Below are positions 41,463 through 52,479 of a stretch of 64,000 nucleotides of DNA, in pieces. The stretch is taken from contig CAUYUJ010014613.1 in NCBI GenBank assembly GCA_963575745.1, forward strand, positions 325,892 to 389,891, in the 5' to 3' direction. The notes under the pieces were generated by a model. That model had not been told where the DNA came from. It made no database searches and saw only the letters and a program-made list of their open reading frames with translations. Position 1 is the stretch's first letter; every line of letters starts with the position of its first letter. Position numbers and translations under genes: made by a program. The DNA comes from Prorocentrum cordatum. Lineage: Eukaryota; Sar; Dinophyceae; Prorocentrales; Prorocentraceae.

Positions 41463-42203
41463 ATGATTCATAAACTCGTTTATGCTGCAGGAAAACCGTG
41501 AGGAGCAGCCCCACGTGTGTTTGCCTCCACTCCTCAATTCCTGCACGCTCAATGCCTGCGCAGCGGGCTGCGGTGTCGGCGGCTGGCGGTTTCTGCGCGA
41601 AGCGGCGGAAGTATGCTCACCTTGCTCTGTTCGTGTGTACTCCGGTGCGGTCTCGCATGGCGGTTCGCCCGCGCTGCTCGGGTCTCGTCTGCTGGGCCGA
41701 TCGTGTCTCGCAGTTCTTCTGTTGCTGCTCCCGTGCGCTGGCTCCTTGAAGCCAGATCGAGAATGCTCGCTGATAAGAGCAGCGGCAAAACAAAACTCGC
41801 TGATAGCGGCTGCACAAACAAGACAGGCTCCCTGATAGGAGCGGCGCGTCCGAAGCTCCCTGAAAGGAGCTGCGCCTGCGTGCTCCCTGATAAGAGCCAG
41901 CGGGCCTAGCGCTCCCTGAAAGGAGCTGCGCCTGCGTTCTCCCCGACAGGAGCGGCGCCCTAAAGCTCCCTTTCGCGTGTTCCCTGACAGGAGCACCGGC
42001 CGAAAACTCCTTGACGGGAGCGGCGCCTCAAAGCTCCCTGATAGGAGCGGCGCTTCAAAGCTCCCTGACAGGAGCGGCCCCCCAGAACAGAAGTTCGCCG
42101 AAGGGGGCGGCGCCCAATGCTCCCTGAAAGGAGCTGCGCCTGTGCGCTCCTCGACAGGAGCGCTGCCCACCAGAGCTCCTTCCTGTGCTCCCTGACAGGA
42201 GCA
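41463..42203 (+). repeat. A2 repeat of YR-3 with GCTCC...GGAGC hairpin array
   Basis: It is a direct copy of 33649-34394 with few differences, including about 14 of the short hairpins between about 41828 and 42203. It gives out just before 42217, where another hairpin begins. Confidence 0.88.
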
Positions 42204-42216
42204 CCCGCCCTGCCGA

Positions 42217-42809
42217 TTTTCCTGCCCCGCAAACCACTACGCGGTTTGCAGGCTATTCGGTATGCGAGGTCGCACCTGCGGGCGCAGGCGCGCCCACAAT
42301 CGCAATGAAAAGTGATTCCGAGTCCGGGCACAGGCGCGCCCTGAATCATAATCGGAGCGCGATTCCGCGCAGGCAGGCGCAGGCAGGCGCAGGCGTGCCC
42401 GGCATCGCAATCGGAGCGTGAATCCGCGTGTTCGGCCGCAGGCGTGCCCCAGCGCTCACAATTGTTCCAAGATTTGAATCAGGCACGCCAAGCGTTGCAA
42501 TCGGATTGCGATTTGCGTGGTTGCAGGCGCTGGCGCGCCCGGAATTGCAATCAAAGTTCGATCGCGTTCGGCCCGAAACAACATGCAACGGTAGGCAGGC
42601 GTGCCCGGCGCGCAGGGGCGCTGGCTGTCCTGCGCGCGTTGCGCTCCGGCGTCTGGTGGGCCGCGCTTGCCCATTTGTGAGCGGCGAACCACACAGTCGT
42701 CGCGTTTGCATGCGTTGGGCGCGCAGAGTTCGCTGCAAAACTTGACTCCCGCGCGTGCGCCATTCGCGTGGCTCAGCGCCGCCAGCCTGGCCACGCTGGA
42801 AGCATTGTG
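42217..42809. repeat. Reverse-oriented A-type hairpin followed by a degenerate tandem
   Basis: GATTTTC (42217-42223) is followed by GCAAACC...GGTTTGC arms (42229-42252), the hairpin plan in reverse orientation. Bases about 42270-42560 hold degenerate units around GCGCCC, AATCGCAAT and GATTCCG. No gene is seen. Confidence 0.55.
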
Positions 42810-42929
42810 CCCGTGGAGAAACTCTAGTGAGGTCCAGTCCGGCGGCGCCTTGTTTCCCGCTGGCCCAACGGCGGCGCGGGAGCGACGACCCACGCGTGGG
42901 GATGAAATATGGTAGCCCGCAAAATTTTC
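42810..42929 (+). repeat. B1 repeat of YR-4 (120 bp)
   Basis: It matches 43556-43675 over 120 bp with few changes and ends in ATTTTC, where an A hairpin begins. It shares GGCGGCGCC and a GCCCAACG word with the B repeats of YR-0 and YR-1. Confidence 0.85.
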
Positions 42930-43555
42930 ACAGCACCCAAATCGCGTAGCGATTTGAGGGGCAAGAAAATCTTCAGGGCGCACATGGGTGCGCGTCTCTG
43001 CCTTTATGCGCCTTGGCTTCTATGCCTCGGTTGGAAAAGCGCTTGGCCGCGACGTGTGTTAGTCTCACTCGCCAGGGCTGCTTCGCAGCAGGTGGCTCCT
43101 CTTCCGCTTCCTCCCTCGGTTGGTCGGTTGGTTGGCTTGGCGCTGGTGGCGTGCGCAGTGGCTCCTCGCAGCGACTCGTGGCTCTCTGCTGGTGCTCCTC
43201 GTTGCCACTTCGCCGCCGCTCCTCGTCGCCATTGCTTTCCCGCGGTCGGCTTCGATGACATCGCCGCAACAGCCCCGAGAGAGGCTGCTCTGCAGGGTGG
43301 AACGCCCTGGCGCGCGTGGCCCGTGGCAGCGCCGCAACAGCCCCGAGGGGGGCTGCTCTGCAGGCGGAACGTCCTGGCGCCAGCGGCCCGTGGCAGCGCC
43401 GCGACAGCCCTGAAGCAGGCTGCTCTGCAGGGCGGAACGCCCTGGCGCTCGTGGCTTGTGGCAGCCCTGCAGCGCCGCAAGGGCGGCTTGTAACCTGCCC
43501 ACATCCACCCGCTTGTTCTGCTTTTTGGGTTGGGTCGACGCTCCTGCCAGACGGG
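42930..43555 (+). repeat. A2 repeat region of YR-4
   Basis: It opens with a hairpin of CCCAAATCGCG and GCGATTTGAGGGG arms and then GAAAATC. Three units of about 66-69 bp near 43280-43480 carry CTGC-TCT-GCAG (for example 43285-43295) and GGAACG(C/T)CCTGGCGC. No gene is seen. Confidence 0.75.
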
Positions 43556-43675
43556 CCCGTGGAGAAACTCTAGTGAGGTCCAGTCTGGCGGCGCCTTGTC
43601 ACCCGCTGGCCCAACGGCGGCGCGGGGGCGTCGACCCACTTGTGGGGCGAAATATGGTAGCCCGCAGAGATTTTC
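43556..43675 (+). repeat. B2 repeat of YR-4 and right end
   Basis: It is the second 120-bp copy, ending in GATTTTC at 43675. Unrelated DNA follows. Only B1-A2-B2 of this element is recognised here, so its body and A1 were lost or lie elsewhere. Confidence 0.85.
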
Positions 43676-44221
43676 TGGATTGACTGGGACGCGATCCTGG
43701 TCGTAGAATGGGAGTTTGACTGCAACTGCACCGGCGGCCGAGGGGTCTGACGATAGAAGCTGTCAGTAAATCAGACAAGAGACCTGCCTCGCTTCTGTTT
43801 TTGATCCATGCCAACAAATTCGTCAAGTCCATATCGACACCGCTTTGAAATCCATCAGAGGAATGAGATACTGGAGCAAGGACGATAGCTGAAGCAGACG
43901 GGGGCGCTGCTATTGCGAGTGGGGGCGCCATTGATCTAGAATCAGGACTCAAAGGGACAGAGCTCCCAAAATGACTAGACGGACTGGCGACCCGCCCAAA
44001 ATGGGCAACGGTTAAGACTAAGAGGAAGCACTGCCACCAAATCTTTCAAGATATCCTGGGCGTGCTTGGCTAAGGTGCAGCATCAGAAAAGCATCAGGCA
44101 CAGGCAAGCCACAGAAAGGGCACTCGGACAAGCCTGTCATCTGAATTGTGTGTGAGGGAAGCCTGTCAGTCAACTGCGCCAAAATTGCGCTTGAACTGGG
44201 CCAATTGTGCAACGCGAACAC
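43676..44221. other. No gene seen
   Basis: This is single-copy-looking DNA of lower GC than the left side. No ORF with recognisable similarity is present. It could include the right target flank of YR-4 or the end of the transposon that carries the MULE-like gene. Confidence 0.4.
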
Positions 44222-44510
44222 ACCTGGAAGAGTCCCGGAACGCCTGGAAGAGTCCCGGAACACCCTGGAAGAGTCCCGGAACACACCTGGAAGAGCCCCG
44301 GAACACACCTGGAAGAGCCCCGAACACACCTGGAAGAGTCCCGAAACACACCTGGAAGAGTCCCGGAACACACCTGGAACAGTCCCGGAACACACCTGGA
44401 AGAGTCCCGGAACACACCTGGAAGAGTCCCGGAACACACCTGGAGGAGCCCCGGAACACACCTGGAGGAGTGCCGGAACACACCTGGAAGAGTCCCGGAA
44501 CGCGCCCGGT
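44222..44510. repeat. Minisatellite, 22-bp period, about 13 copies
   Basis: The unit CACCTGGAAGAGTCCCGGAACA repeats with small changes; CCTGG falls at 44351, 44373 and 44395. The copies are contiguous without unique spacers, so it is not a CRISPR-like array. The frames are accidental. Confidence 0.9.
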
Positions 44511-44575
44511 GCTCTACACGAGCGGTTCTTTAAACCTCACCACATCTTTCCATGGTTTTAAACCATGACAAAATT

Positions 44576-46975
44576 TTATATCTGTGGTTTCTCTCTGAAG
44601 GAAACGACCGAATAATTCTGTAAACCTGTTTGAAGCGTAAATTCACCATCGGTGGCCTTAACACGAACGATTTCGCGGTAATGCTCGCTTAACTTCTCCC
44701 AAATCAATTCGTCTCTGCTGTTCCGGTGCTTTAAATTGCCGTATTTTCTCCAATTGTCCGAATCAACAAACTTGGCCGCCTGCTGCAGATTCCATGCATG
44801 ACCGCGCAGTTCTTTATCCATAGGGATCTTTTTTTCTTGATTCATGTAGAAATATCTGCTTCCTTTGCGTGCTTTTGTTTTCGGTGCTTCCCATTCCAAG
44901 ATATTCCGCCCCCCGCTTTGAGTACATGACACTGCAATTTGCCGCGCTGAAGGCATGTGAATTACTTTCTTTGCAAACTTGATTGTGCGTCCAGCGCCGT
45001 CGAGCAAAGCCTCGTCCAAAGGAATAGGTGTGTGGTGCAAGCGCTGGCCCGGTCCTGCCGTGGAAAAAATTCCCCCTGGAGTCGTGCGCCGTCGACGGCA
45101 TTTTTGTTCAAATTTATCCAAAAATGGAGCAGGATCTATATGATGGCCTTGTTGCGCAAACTGCCGTCGCACCATGGCCATGAAATATTCGACCATGTTT
45201 TGGCTGCTTGGATAACCTGGCTCGACAAAAGAAAGCGGGCCACACCACCAGGACGCTCTGAGGAGAACTGTGCCGCCAGGAAGTTGCAATGGGCGCAAAT
45301 ATTCGTCGCGAAAGTACTTAGCGAATCCTTTTGCAGTCAATTCCTCTTCCCGATATTTCAATGTTTGCGTCCAGTGTAAATGAAAAGCTGCATGATTAAA
45401 GATATATGCGGTCAGAAAGCAAGCCGCGATTACGCTTTCAATCGCTCTAGAGAAACGTGAATTTGGTTCTCCTCTTTTTTGGTGGTCCAGCAGCGCCCGC
45501 TCCAAGTGCTCCAGATCGTTGACGTGCTGCGAATTTGGGTAGCATATCTTTGATGGCCTTGCGACTGCTCTCGGCGAAATCGGAATGGAATTGAGCGAAA
45601 AGCGGAGTAGGGATTTCTTTGCCCTGCTGCCGAAATTCCACATTAAGAGCTTTAATTGCTACGTCGAGCATGGTGCTGTTAGTCTGTAACCTCCTCTTCC
45701 TTTGACAAAACGAAGATCAGAGGCACGAAGTGCTTGCGGTAACGGCGGGCGTCTGGCGTATAACGATAAATTAGAACGCCCAGCGCGCCCGCGCGCAATC
45801 TTCGACGCAAAATCTGACAATGCAATATACCCAGTGGCAGCGCTGATTTCTTTGACAGCGTAGTTGATAAAATGCCACATTGTGAATGGTATGTTTACGT
45901 ACGGTGGTGAAATGCTCGGGCAATTCCCATCAGCAGTTTTGAATGCAATCGAACTCAATCTGTTTGCTGGTGGCGTGGGCTCCGAATCGATTAAGAAAAA
46001 ACGCTCCGCGCACCAAGCCTGCAATCCTTCCACTTGGAACGATTTGTTGTTTCCATCTCGGCCCCGGCGTTTGCGCGCAGCTCTTTGAACGGCGTCTCCT
46101 GGCGCAGCACTAGACGTGCGATCGTGAACCGCCTCAGGCGTGATTCGCGGTCCGTGCTGTGCCATAATCTCATCAATCTCCTGCAGCTGCTCTTTCGTGA
46201 TGGATGGTGCGTCGTCTCTCGGATTCTGTGGAGTGCGCGCTGGTCGGTGCCCCCCAGCGTGCTCCACAGCATTCTTTAAAACGTGGGAAGTATCATCACC
46301 AATTGGTACAAAATGGTACTTCACTATGCATTTTGCTGCCGTTGGACATTTCCCACAAACTGCATAGAACTTGTCATTGCATGGTCCATCAATGCGTTTG
46401 AAACTCGTGTCATTCTTTTTGGCCCACCTTTTCCAAGCGTTCCTTTGCAATCCTTCTGTAGCTGTGCTTGTGCTCTCTGGAATGACCTCATTTTTTTTCC
46501 TGGTCTGGCCCGTGCTTCTGTTTCGGCTTGGGGGCTCGGGGGAGAGGCCGCAAGATCGGGGGCTGGGGCCTGTTCGGGCGGATCTTGTTGCGGCGATGGG
46601 CTTCTCAGGGCCCTCCTTTTTTTGGTTTTCCGTGGTTGTGGCTTCTCTTTCCTCTTCGTCCTCTTCAGGGGGTGCTGGCGGAGCAGGTGCAGGCACATGT
46701 GGTGGTGCATTTGCTTGTGAAGCGTCGTCCCTCTGCCTCTTATTGTGCCCGTATTGGGTTCGGACTTTGTGTTTAGTGGCGTAGTCGAGTGAAACCGCCC
46801 GCCCGCACGCATCCTTTGGCGTACTGCCTCGGACGCGGGCCTCCTCCGCAACTTCCAAGCGAATTCGATTAAATGTATCCCCCGAGCAGTTATGCGAAAT
46901 GAGCCATTGCTGTAGAAATCCTTCGTCTCGCTCACTTCTGTCGGGCGGTCTGGTAGCGTTTAGCCAAGACAGCAT
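44576..46975 (-). pseudogene. MULE-like transposase gene with two frameshifts
   Basis: ATG at 46975 opens MLSWLNATRPPDRSE. Residues about 181-243 form a Cys/His module (C199, C207, C210, C216, H239, H243; YAVCGKC...HAGGH) like the FLYWCH/WRKY-type fingers of Mutator-like transposases. After frameshifts near 45672-45700 and 45530 the sequence continues FHSDFAESSRKAIKDMLP, then HLERAL, recalling the second catalytic Asp and the following His region of MULE transposases. Near the end is WWCGPLSFVEPGYPSSQNMVEYF. The stop is TAA at 44576. The gene is visibly less GC-rich than the YR elements. The family call rests on motif pattern only; no terminal inverted repeats were found. Confidence 0.45.
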
Positions 46976-47099
46976 CTTGCGACACGTGCGAAATACAGTA
47001 ACAATCAGCACGAGCGCAAAAGCATGAGCTGATCCAGGAAGGCTACGGAAAACCAACACTTTGCTGCATGCGTGCGCCATCAAATGGCACAGCACAAAG

Positions 47100-47485
47100 A
47101 AAAACAAAACAACAGCACCGCACAGCACCGCACAGCACCGCACAGCACCGCACACCACTCCACAGCACCGCACAGCACCGCACAACACCGCACAGCAACG
47201 CACAACACCGCACCACAGCACCGCTTTCGTGGGTTTTCGTTGGTTTCGGTGGTTTTCGTTTTTTTTGTTTTTTTGTTTTCGTTGGTTAGGGGGGGGTCCC
47301 ACGCTCACACACGCTCACACGCGCACACACGCGCATACGCGGATACGCACGCACGCACGCACACACGCACACACGCACGCACGCACGCACCTACACACCC
47401 ACACACCCACCCACCCACACAACCACACACCCACACACCCACACACCCACACACTCACACTCACACTCGCACTCACACACACACA
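47100..47485. repeat. CACAGCACCG decamer repeat and CA/CG-rich tract
   Basis: Bases about 47110-47215 repeat CACAGCACCG (10 bp). Bases 47299-47485 are runs of CACACGCG and CCCACACA. A T/G-rich stretch joins them. No gene is seen. Confidence 0.9.
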
Positions 47486-48354
47486 GACTTCTTCTTGTAC
47501 TGATCCTGCTTCTCCTCCTTTTCTTTCGCGTACCTTCATTCTTCTCCTCCTCACCCTCCCTGTGCTCCCTGCCGACGGCCGTTAGCCTTATGCTATTCGG
47601 CTGTGGTCCTCAAGTGCCTGCGCGGCATTGTTCAAGGCAAACGCTTCCTCTATCAACGATGAAACAGGCTGCTGCGGCAACGTGACAGTTACATACTTCG
47701 GATGATAGGACATCGGATGACATCCGCGCGACTAGTTACGTACTTCTGCTGCTCCTGCCGCCCCTGCCACCGCCGACGGCGGCGGCGGCGGGGGAGGCGA
47801 AGCTGACGGCGACGGCGGTTACAACAGATCTCCAGAGGTCTGCAGAGATCCCTGAGTCCAACAGGTCCCAGGATTCCCCCGCATGGCCCCAGGCCTAACA
47901 AGAACCTCGACCCTTCTCCTCCTCCTCCTCCTCCTCCTCCTCCTCCTCCCGCTTCTCCTCCTGCTCAATTTTCTATTATGAATGATACCCCCTCTGTCGC
48001 TGCCACAAACGTGTCGGTGGGGCGGGCCAGGTGTCGCCTTAGAGTTTCTCACAATGTGTGATCCCGAATCTGGGGATTTCGAACAGTTTCAAGGATGGAG
48101 GGCGGGTGGATTTCAAAATGTGGCTCTCGCCTCAGCGCCGAGCACCTTTGCATTAAGAAATTTGCAGCGGCTTTATGAAAACGGGGTTTGTAAACATGTA
48201 GGCCTGCGCCGCGCACGTTCGTTTAGAACTTTTTCAGCAGCTTCAGGGCTGGAGGGCGGGTCGTTTTTCCCCAAACAGCTTGCTGAACGGGGTGCTGTTG
48301 TGATAGAAGCTAATTCCGGCCGAGGGAAAGCTAAGCAGAGACATCCTCAAACAA
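47486..48354. other. No gene seen
   Basis: The stretch holds short pyrimidine runs (CTC at about 47915-47955) and a block near 48089-48130 (TTTCAAGGATGGAGGGCGG...AATGTGGCTCTCGC) that recurs at about 50573-50615. Confidence 0.5.
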
Positions 48355-48860
48355 ATGTGGTGGTCCGGCCCGTTTCGCCTGAGACATCCTCACAACTCTC
48401 GTTTCTGAGTTGTCCGGGATTGAGCGTTTCGCCTGCGACATCCTCCTAAATCTGAACTCTGAGAGGCCGCGCGAGAAGTGGTCCGGGCCGTTTCGCTTGA
48501 GACATCCTCGAAACTCTGAGCTCCCAGATGCCGCGCGAGAGGTGGTCCGGGCCGTTTCGCCTGAGACATCCTCGCAACTCTGAGCTCCAAGATGCCGCGC
48601 GCGAGGTGGTCCGGCCCGTTTCGCCTGAGACATCCTCGAAACTCTGATCTCCCCGATGCCGCGCGCGAGGTGGTCCGGCCCGTTTCGCCTGAGACATCCT
48701 CGAACTTCTGAGCTCTGAGATGCCCTGCGCGAGGTGGTCCGGCCCGTCTCGCCTGAGAAATCCTTGCAACTCTGAGATCTGAGATGCCGTGCGCAAGGTG
48801 GTCCGGCCTGTTTCGCACAAGATATTCTCGCAACTCTGAGCTCTCAGATGCTGCGCAAGA
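48355..48860. repeat. Tandem array, 63-bp period, about 8 copies
   Basis: The unit contains GTGGTCCGG.CCGTTTCGCC, TGAGACATCCTCG and AACTCTGAGCTC..AGATGC. Further copies are at 49580-49740, 50228-50385 and one near 54125. No gene is seen. Confidence 0.88.
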
Positions 48861-50400
48861 GGTGGTCCAGCCTGGGGGCCCAGAAGGCCACATGTTACAT
48901 ATCCTCCATGGGACCCTGCGAGCCTCAGGAGGCCCCAGAGAGGTCCAGGAGGCCGCAGGACGCCCAGGACAGGCCCCAGGGGCCCCCAGGAGATTCCCAG
49001 GAGGCCCCAGGAGGCCCTCTATCAGAACGTGTCAAGTTAATACACATCCGGTGTCGATTCGTTGATTTTTCCTGCTCTTGTGCCCCCCCCTCCATTTGGA
49101 GAGGCCCAAGCGGCCACAGGTTAGATATCCCCCCTGGGAGCCCCAAGATGCTTCAGGAAACCTCAGGTGGAGTTCAGGAGGCCACAGGAGGCCCAGGAGG
49201 AAGCTCCAGGAGGTCCCCAGGAGGCCCAGGAGGCACCAGGAGGCCGCAGGACGCCCAGGACAGGCCCCAGGGGTCTCCAGGAGATTCCCAGGAGGCTCCC
49301 AGGAGGCCCCAGGAGGCCGCTTATCAGAACGTGTCAAGTTAATACACATCCGGTGTCGATTCGTTGATTTTTCCTGCTCTTGTGCCCCCCCCCCCCCCTC
49401 CATTTGGAGAGGCCCAAACGGCCACAGGTTAGATATCCCCCCTGGGAGCCCCAAGAGGCTTCAGGAAACCCCAGGTGGAGTTCACGAGGCCACAGGAGGC
49501 CCAGGAGGAAGCTCCAGGAGGTCCCCAGGAGGCCCCAGGAGGCACCAGGAGGCCCCCGCAACTCGGAGCTCTGAGACGCCGCGCTCGAGGTGGTCCAGCC
49601 CGTTTCGCCTGAGACTTCCTCGCAGCACGTTTCGCCCGAGACATCGTCGCAACTCTGGGGTCCGAGATGCCGCGCGCGAGGTGGTCCAGCCCGTTACGCT
49701 GGAGACATCCTCGCAACTCTAGGCTCCGAAATGCCGTTCGCGATGAAGAGGAGGTGGAGGAGGAGGAGGAGGAGGAGGAGGAGGAGGAGGAGGAGGAGGA
49801 GGAGGAGGAGATGGAAGGGAAAAGGAGGAGGCGGATGATGTGCATGAGGGAGCAGGCAGGAGGAGGGGGAGGTCCCAGAGAGCTTCAGGAGGCCGCAGGA
49901 CGCCCAGGACAGGCCCCAGGGGTCCGCAGGAGATTCCCAGGAGGCCCCCAGGAGGCCCCAGGAGGCCCTCTATCAGAACGTGTCAAGTTAATACACATCC
50001 GGTGTCGATTCGTTGATTTTTCCTGCTCCTGTGGCCCCCCCCTGTATTTGGAGAGGCCCAAACGGCCACAGGTTAGATATCCCCCCTGGGAGCCTCAAGA
50101 TGCTTCAGGAAACCTCAGGTGGAGTTCAGGAGGCCACAGGAGGCCCGGGAGGAAGCCCCAGGAGGTCTCCAGGAGGCCCCAGGAGGCACCAGGAGGCCCC
50201 CGCAACTCGGAGCTCTGAAACGCCGCGCTCGAGGTGGTCCGGCCCGTTTCGCCTGAGACTTCCTCGCAGCACGTTTCGCCCGAGACATCGTCGCAACTCT
50301 GGGGTCCAAAATGCCGCGCGCGAGGTGGTCCAGCCCGTTGCGCTGGAGACATCCTCGCAACTCTGGGTTCCGAGATGCCTTTCGGGATGAAGAGGAGGTG
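48861..50400. repeat. Higher-order repeat of CCAGGAGGCC satellite and a conserved 55-bp block
   Basis: The block ATCAGAACGTGTCAAGTTAA, followed by TACACATCCGGTGTCG, occurs at about 49022, 49324 and 49973. Each copy follows a run of CAGGAGGCCC units and precedes GGCCACAGGTTAGATATCCC. A GAG tract (49745-49812) is embedded. Frames on both strands follow the repeats. Confidence 0.88.
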
Positions 50401-51130
50401 GACAGGAGGAGGAGGAGGAGGCCATGCCAGCCCGCACTAGGCGGGCACGCAATCGACCTTGGAAACCGCAGTGGGTCTAAAAACCCTGTTTGGGGATACT
50501 GCACTCCGGCTATAATTAAACTGTGGCTCTCGCTCTGCCGCCGCGCACATTTGTCTTCAAAGTTTGCAGAAAGTTTCAAGGATGGAGGGCGGTTTCTTTT
50601 CAGAATGTGGCTCTCGCACTAGGCAGGTGTATACCAGTTTCAGGGACTCGTAGGGTTGAAATCCTAAGAGTAATATTCTGGCACGATTTAGGAGTGTCAG
50701 GACGCAACTATCACGCTGATTCGCGGCATTGAAGTTCCAAGAGCGGTGCTTTGGCACGGTTGAGGATTCTCAGACGGTCGTCTGTGAATAGGGCACTTCC
50801 ACAAATTCGCCGGCTCAACGGGCCAGAGGCGTGCTAAGATCTCCGGTAACTGTTTCTGATTCGCACGCGCGGAGCGGCCCCTGGGGGCCCCCGGACGAAA
50901 AGTACCCCGGCCAGGTCCCGGGCAGGCCATTTTTCGACACCACTCACGAGGATCGTGGCCTCCGAGGGGGGAGCCGCAATCGACCACCCCCCCTCCCGCC
51001 CCATGAGGCCCCCAAGACCCCTCCAGGAGGCCCTGGGGACCCCCAAGACGCCGCCAAGGAGCCCCAAGAGGCTCGCAAGAGGTCCCCAAGAGGCCCCCAA
51101 GAGGCCCTAAAGAGGGCTCCAGGGCCGGCG
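50401..51130. other. Mixed interval ending in CCCCAAGAG satellite
   Basis: Bases 50401-50880 show no gene and include the block shared with 48089-48130. Bases about 50990-51120 are CCCCCAAGA satellite. Confidence 0.5.
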
Positions 51131-51267
51131 GAATGAGCGAAGCGATTAATTCAGATAAGTTCTTGGAGGGTGGTTATTCTAGCAATATCGTTGTTGCGTC
51201 TTGGGCGTGCACTGGTTTACACTGGGCCTCCTTCTCCTCCACCTCGAGCCTTGGACCCCGGCGACGA

Positions 51268-51592
51268 CGACAACAACGACGACGTCGACGACGACGAAGA
51301 CGACGACGACGGCGACGACGGCGGCGACGGCGGCGGCGGCGGCGGCGACGACGGACGGCGGCGGCCGCGGAGGCAACGATTGGCGGCGGCGGCGGCTCGC
51401 TCCTTGAGGAACTGAGCGCAGCGCCGGGCGTCGCCCGCCTCGCCCTGGAAGGCGGGGGGACGGCGGTGGGGCCGCAGGCCCGTCGCCGATGCCTATCGCT
51501 GCCGCCGCCGCCGGTGTCGTCGCCTACTGCCGCCGCCGCCGCTGCCGTCGCCGTCGCCGTCGCCGCCGCCGTCGTTGTCGTTATCGTTGTTA

Positions 51593-51652
<60 letters not shown>

Positions 51653-51690
51653 TGGTCGTCATCGTCGTTGTCGTCGTCGCCGTCGCCGTT

Positions 51691-51731
<41 letters not shown>

Positions 51732-51732
51732 G

Positions 51733-51811
<79 letters not shown>

Positions 51812-51812
51812 T
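51268..51812. repeat. GAC and GTC trinucleotide tracts in mirrored order
   Basis: (GAC/GCG)n runs at 51268-51355, and (GTC)n at about 51596-51650 and 51690-51812. The two tracts are complementary in sense, so the interval could fold into a very long imperfect hairpin. Homopolymeric frames (Val, Asp, Thr, Arg, Ser) are artefacts. Confidence 0.9.
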
Positions 51813-51959
51813 GGCGTCTCGGCGGCGGCGGCGTCTCCGCAAGCCTGCAAAGGCGCCCGAACAGGCTGGAACGCGCGCAAAAGCCTCGATCCTCCAGAGC
51901 CGCGAGCCTCCGGAGGCCCACGAACAGGCCAGAACACACGCGCGAAAGCCTTGATCCTG

Positions 51960-52150
51960 AGGCCTCGATTCTCGAACTCCATCCAATCCTCGATCCTCCG
52001 GCCTTGGTCCTCGAGCCTCGAGCCTCGAACCCCGAGCCTCGAACCCCGATCCTCGAGCCTCGAGCCTCAAGCCTCGGACCCCGACCCTCGATCCTCCAGC
52101 CTCGAGCCTCGAACCCCGAGCCTCGAGCCTCGATCCTCCAACTTCCAACT
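51960..52150. repeat. CTCGAGCC tandem repeat
   Basis: About fifteen copies of CCTCGAGCCTCGAACC-type words occur with a period near 8-16 bp; CTCGAG is self-complementary. No gene is seen. Confidence 0.85.
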
Positions 52151-52479
52151 TTCGGCCTCGAGCCTCCCGCCTCGAGGACCCAAGCCGGGGGAGGAAGCCG
52201 GGGCCGCCTCGGGCTCCTCGCCGCCGGCCTCGTCCAGCTGGTCCGCCTCCATCTGCGCCTCCGCTCGGGTGGGGGCCGCCGCACGCGGTCGCCGCACGGC
52301 TCCCCAGGGCCCCCTCCCGCGCCCTGACTCTCCGCCTTGCCCGCCACGAGTTGGCCAAAGCTCTCGGGGAGGAGGCTGGCGAGGACTACGCGAGCCACGG
52401 GCCGCAGGGCCGTCGCGCCGAGGCCTCGGATGAGGGCTCCGACTGCATCCACGGTCTCCAGCCTCTGGAACGGGAAGGC

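Larger units (their letters stand above)
33649..42203 (+). mobile_element. YR-3: gag/RT-RH/YR element inserted in a LINE
   Basis: A1 (33649-about 34394) and A2 (41463-about 42203) are long near-identical direct repeats. Between them lie a structured leader, gag, RT-RH, YR and B1. The B1-A2 junction is GGTTTTC (41456-41462), and the inner inverted core in both A copies is GAAAACC. The left junction is TTTTTTC from the LINE target. B2 was not found; after A2 comes a different hairpin (42217). Several frameshifts and stops make it defective. Confidence 0.82.

Noticed and set aside
44222-44510. A CRISPR-like look of regularly spaced units
   Set aside because: The 22-bp units are contiguous with no unique spacers, and the context is eukaryotic.
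51133-52452. Frames of 250-390 codons on both strands rich in Val, Asp, Thr or Arg
   Set aside because: They are translations of GTC/GAC trinucleotide tracts.
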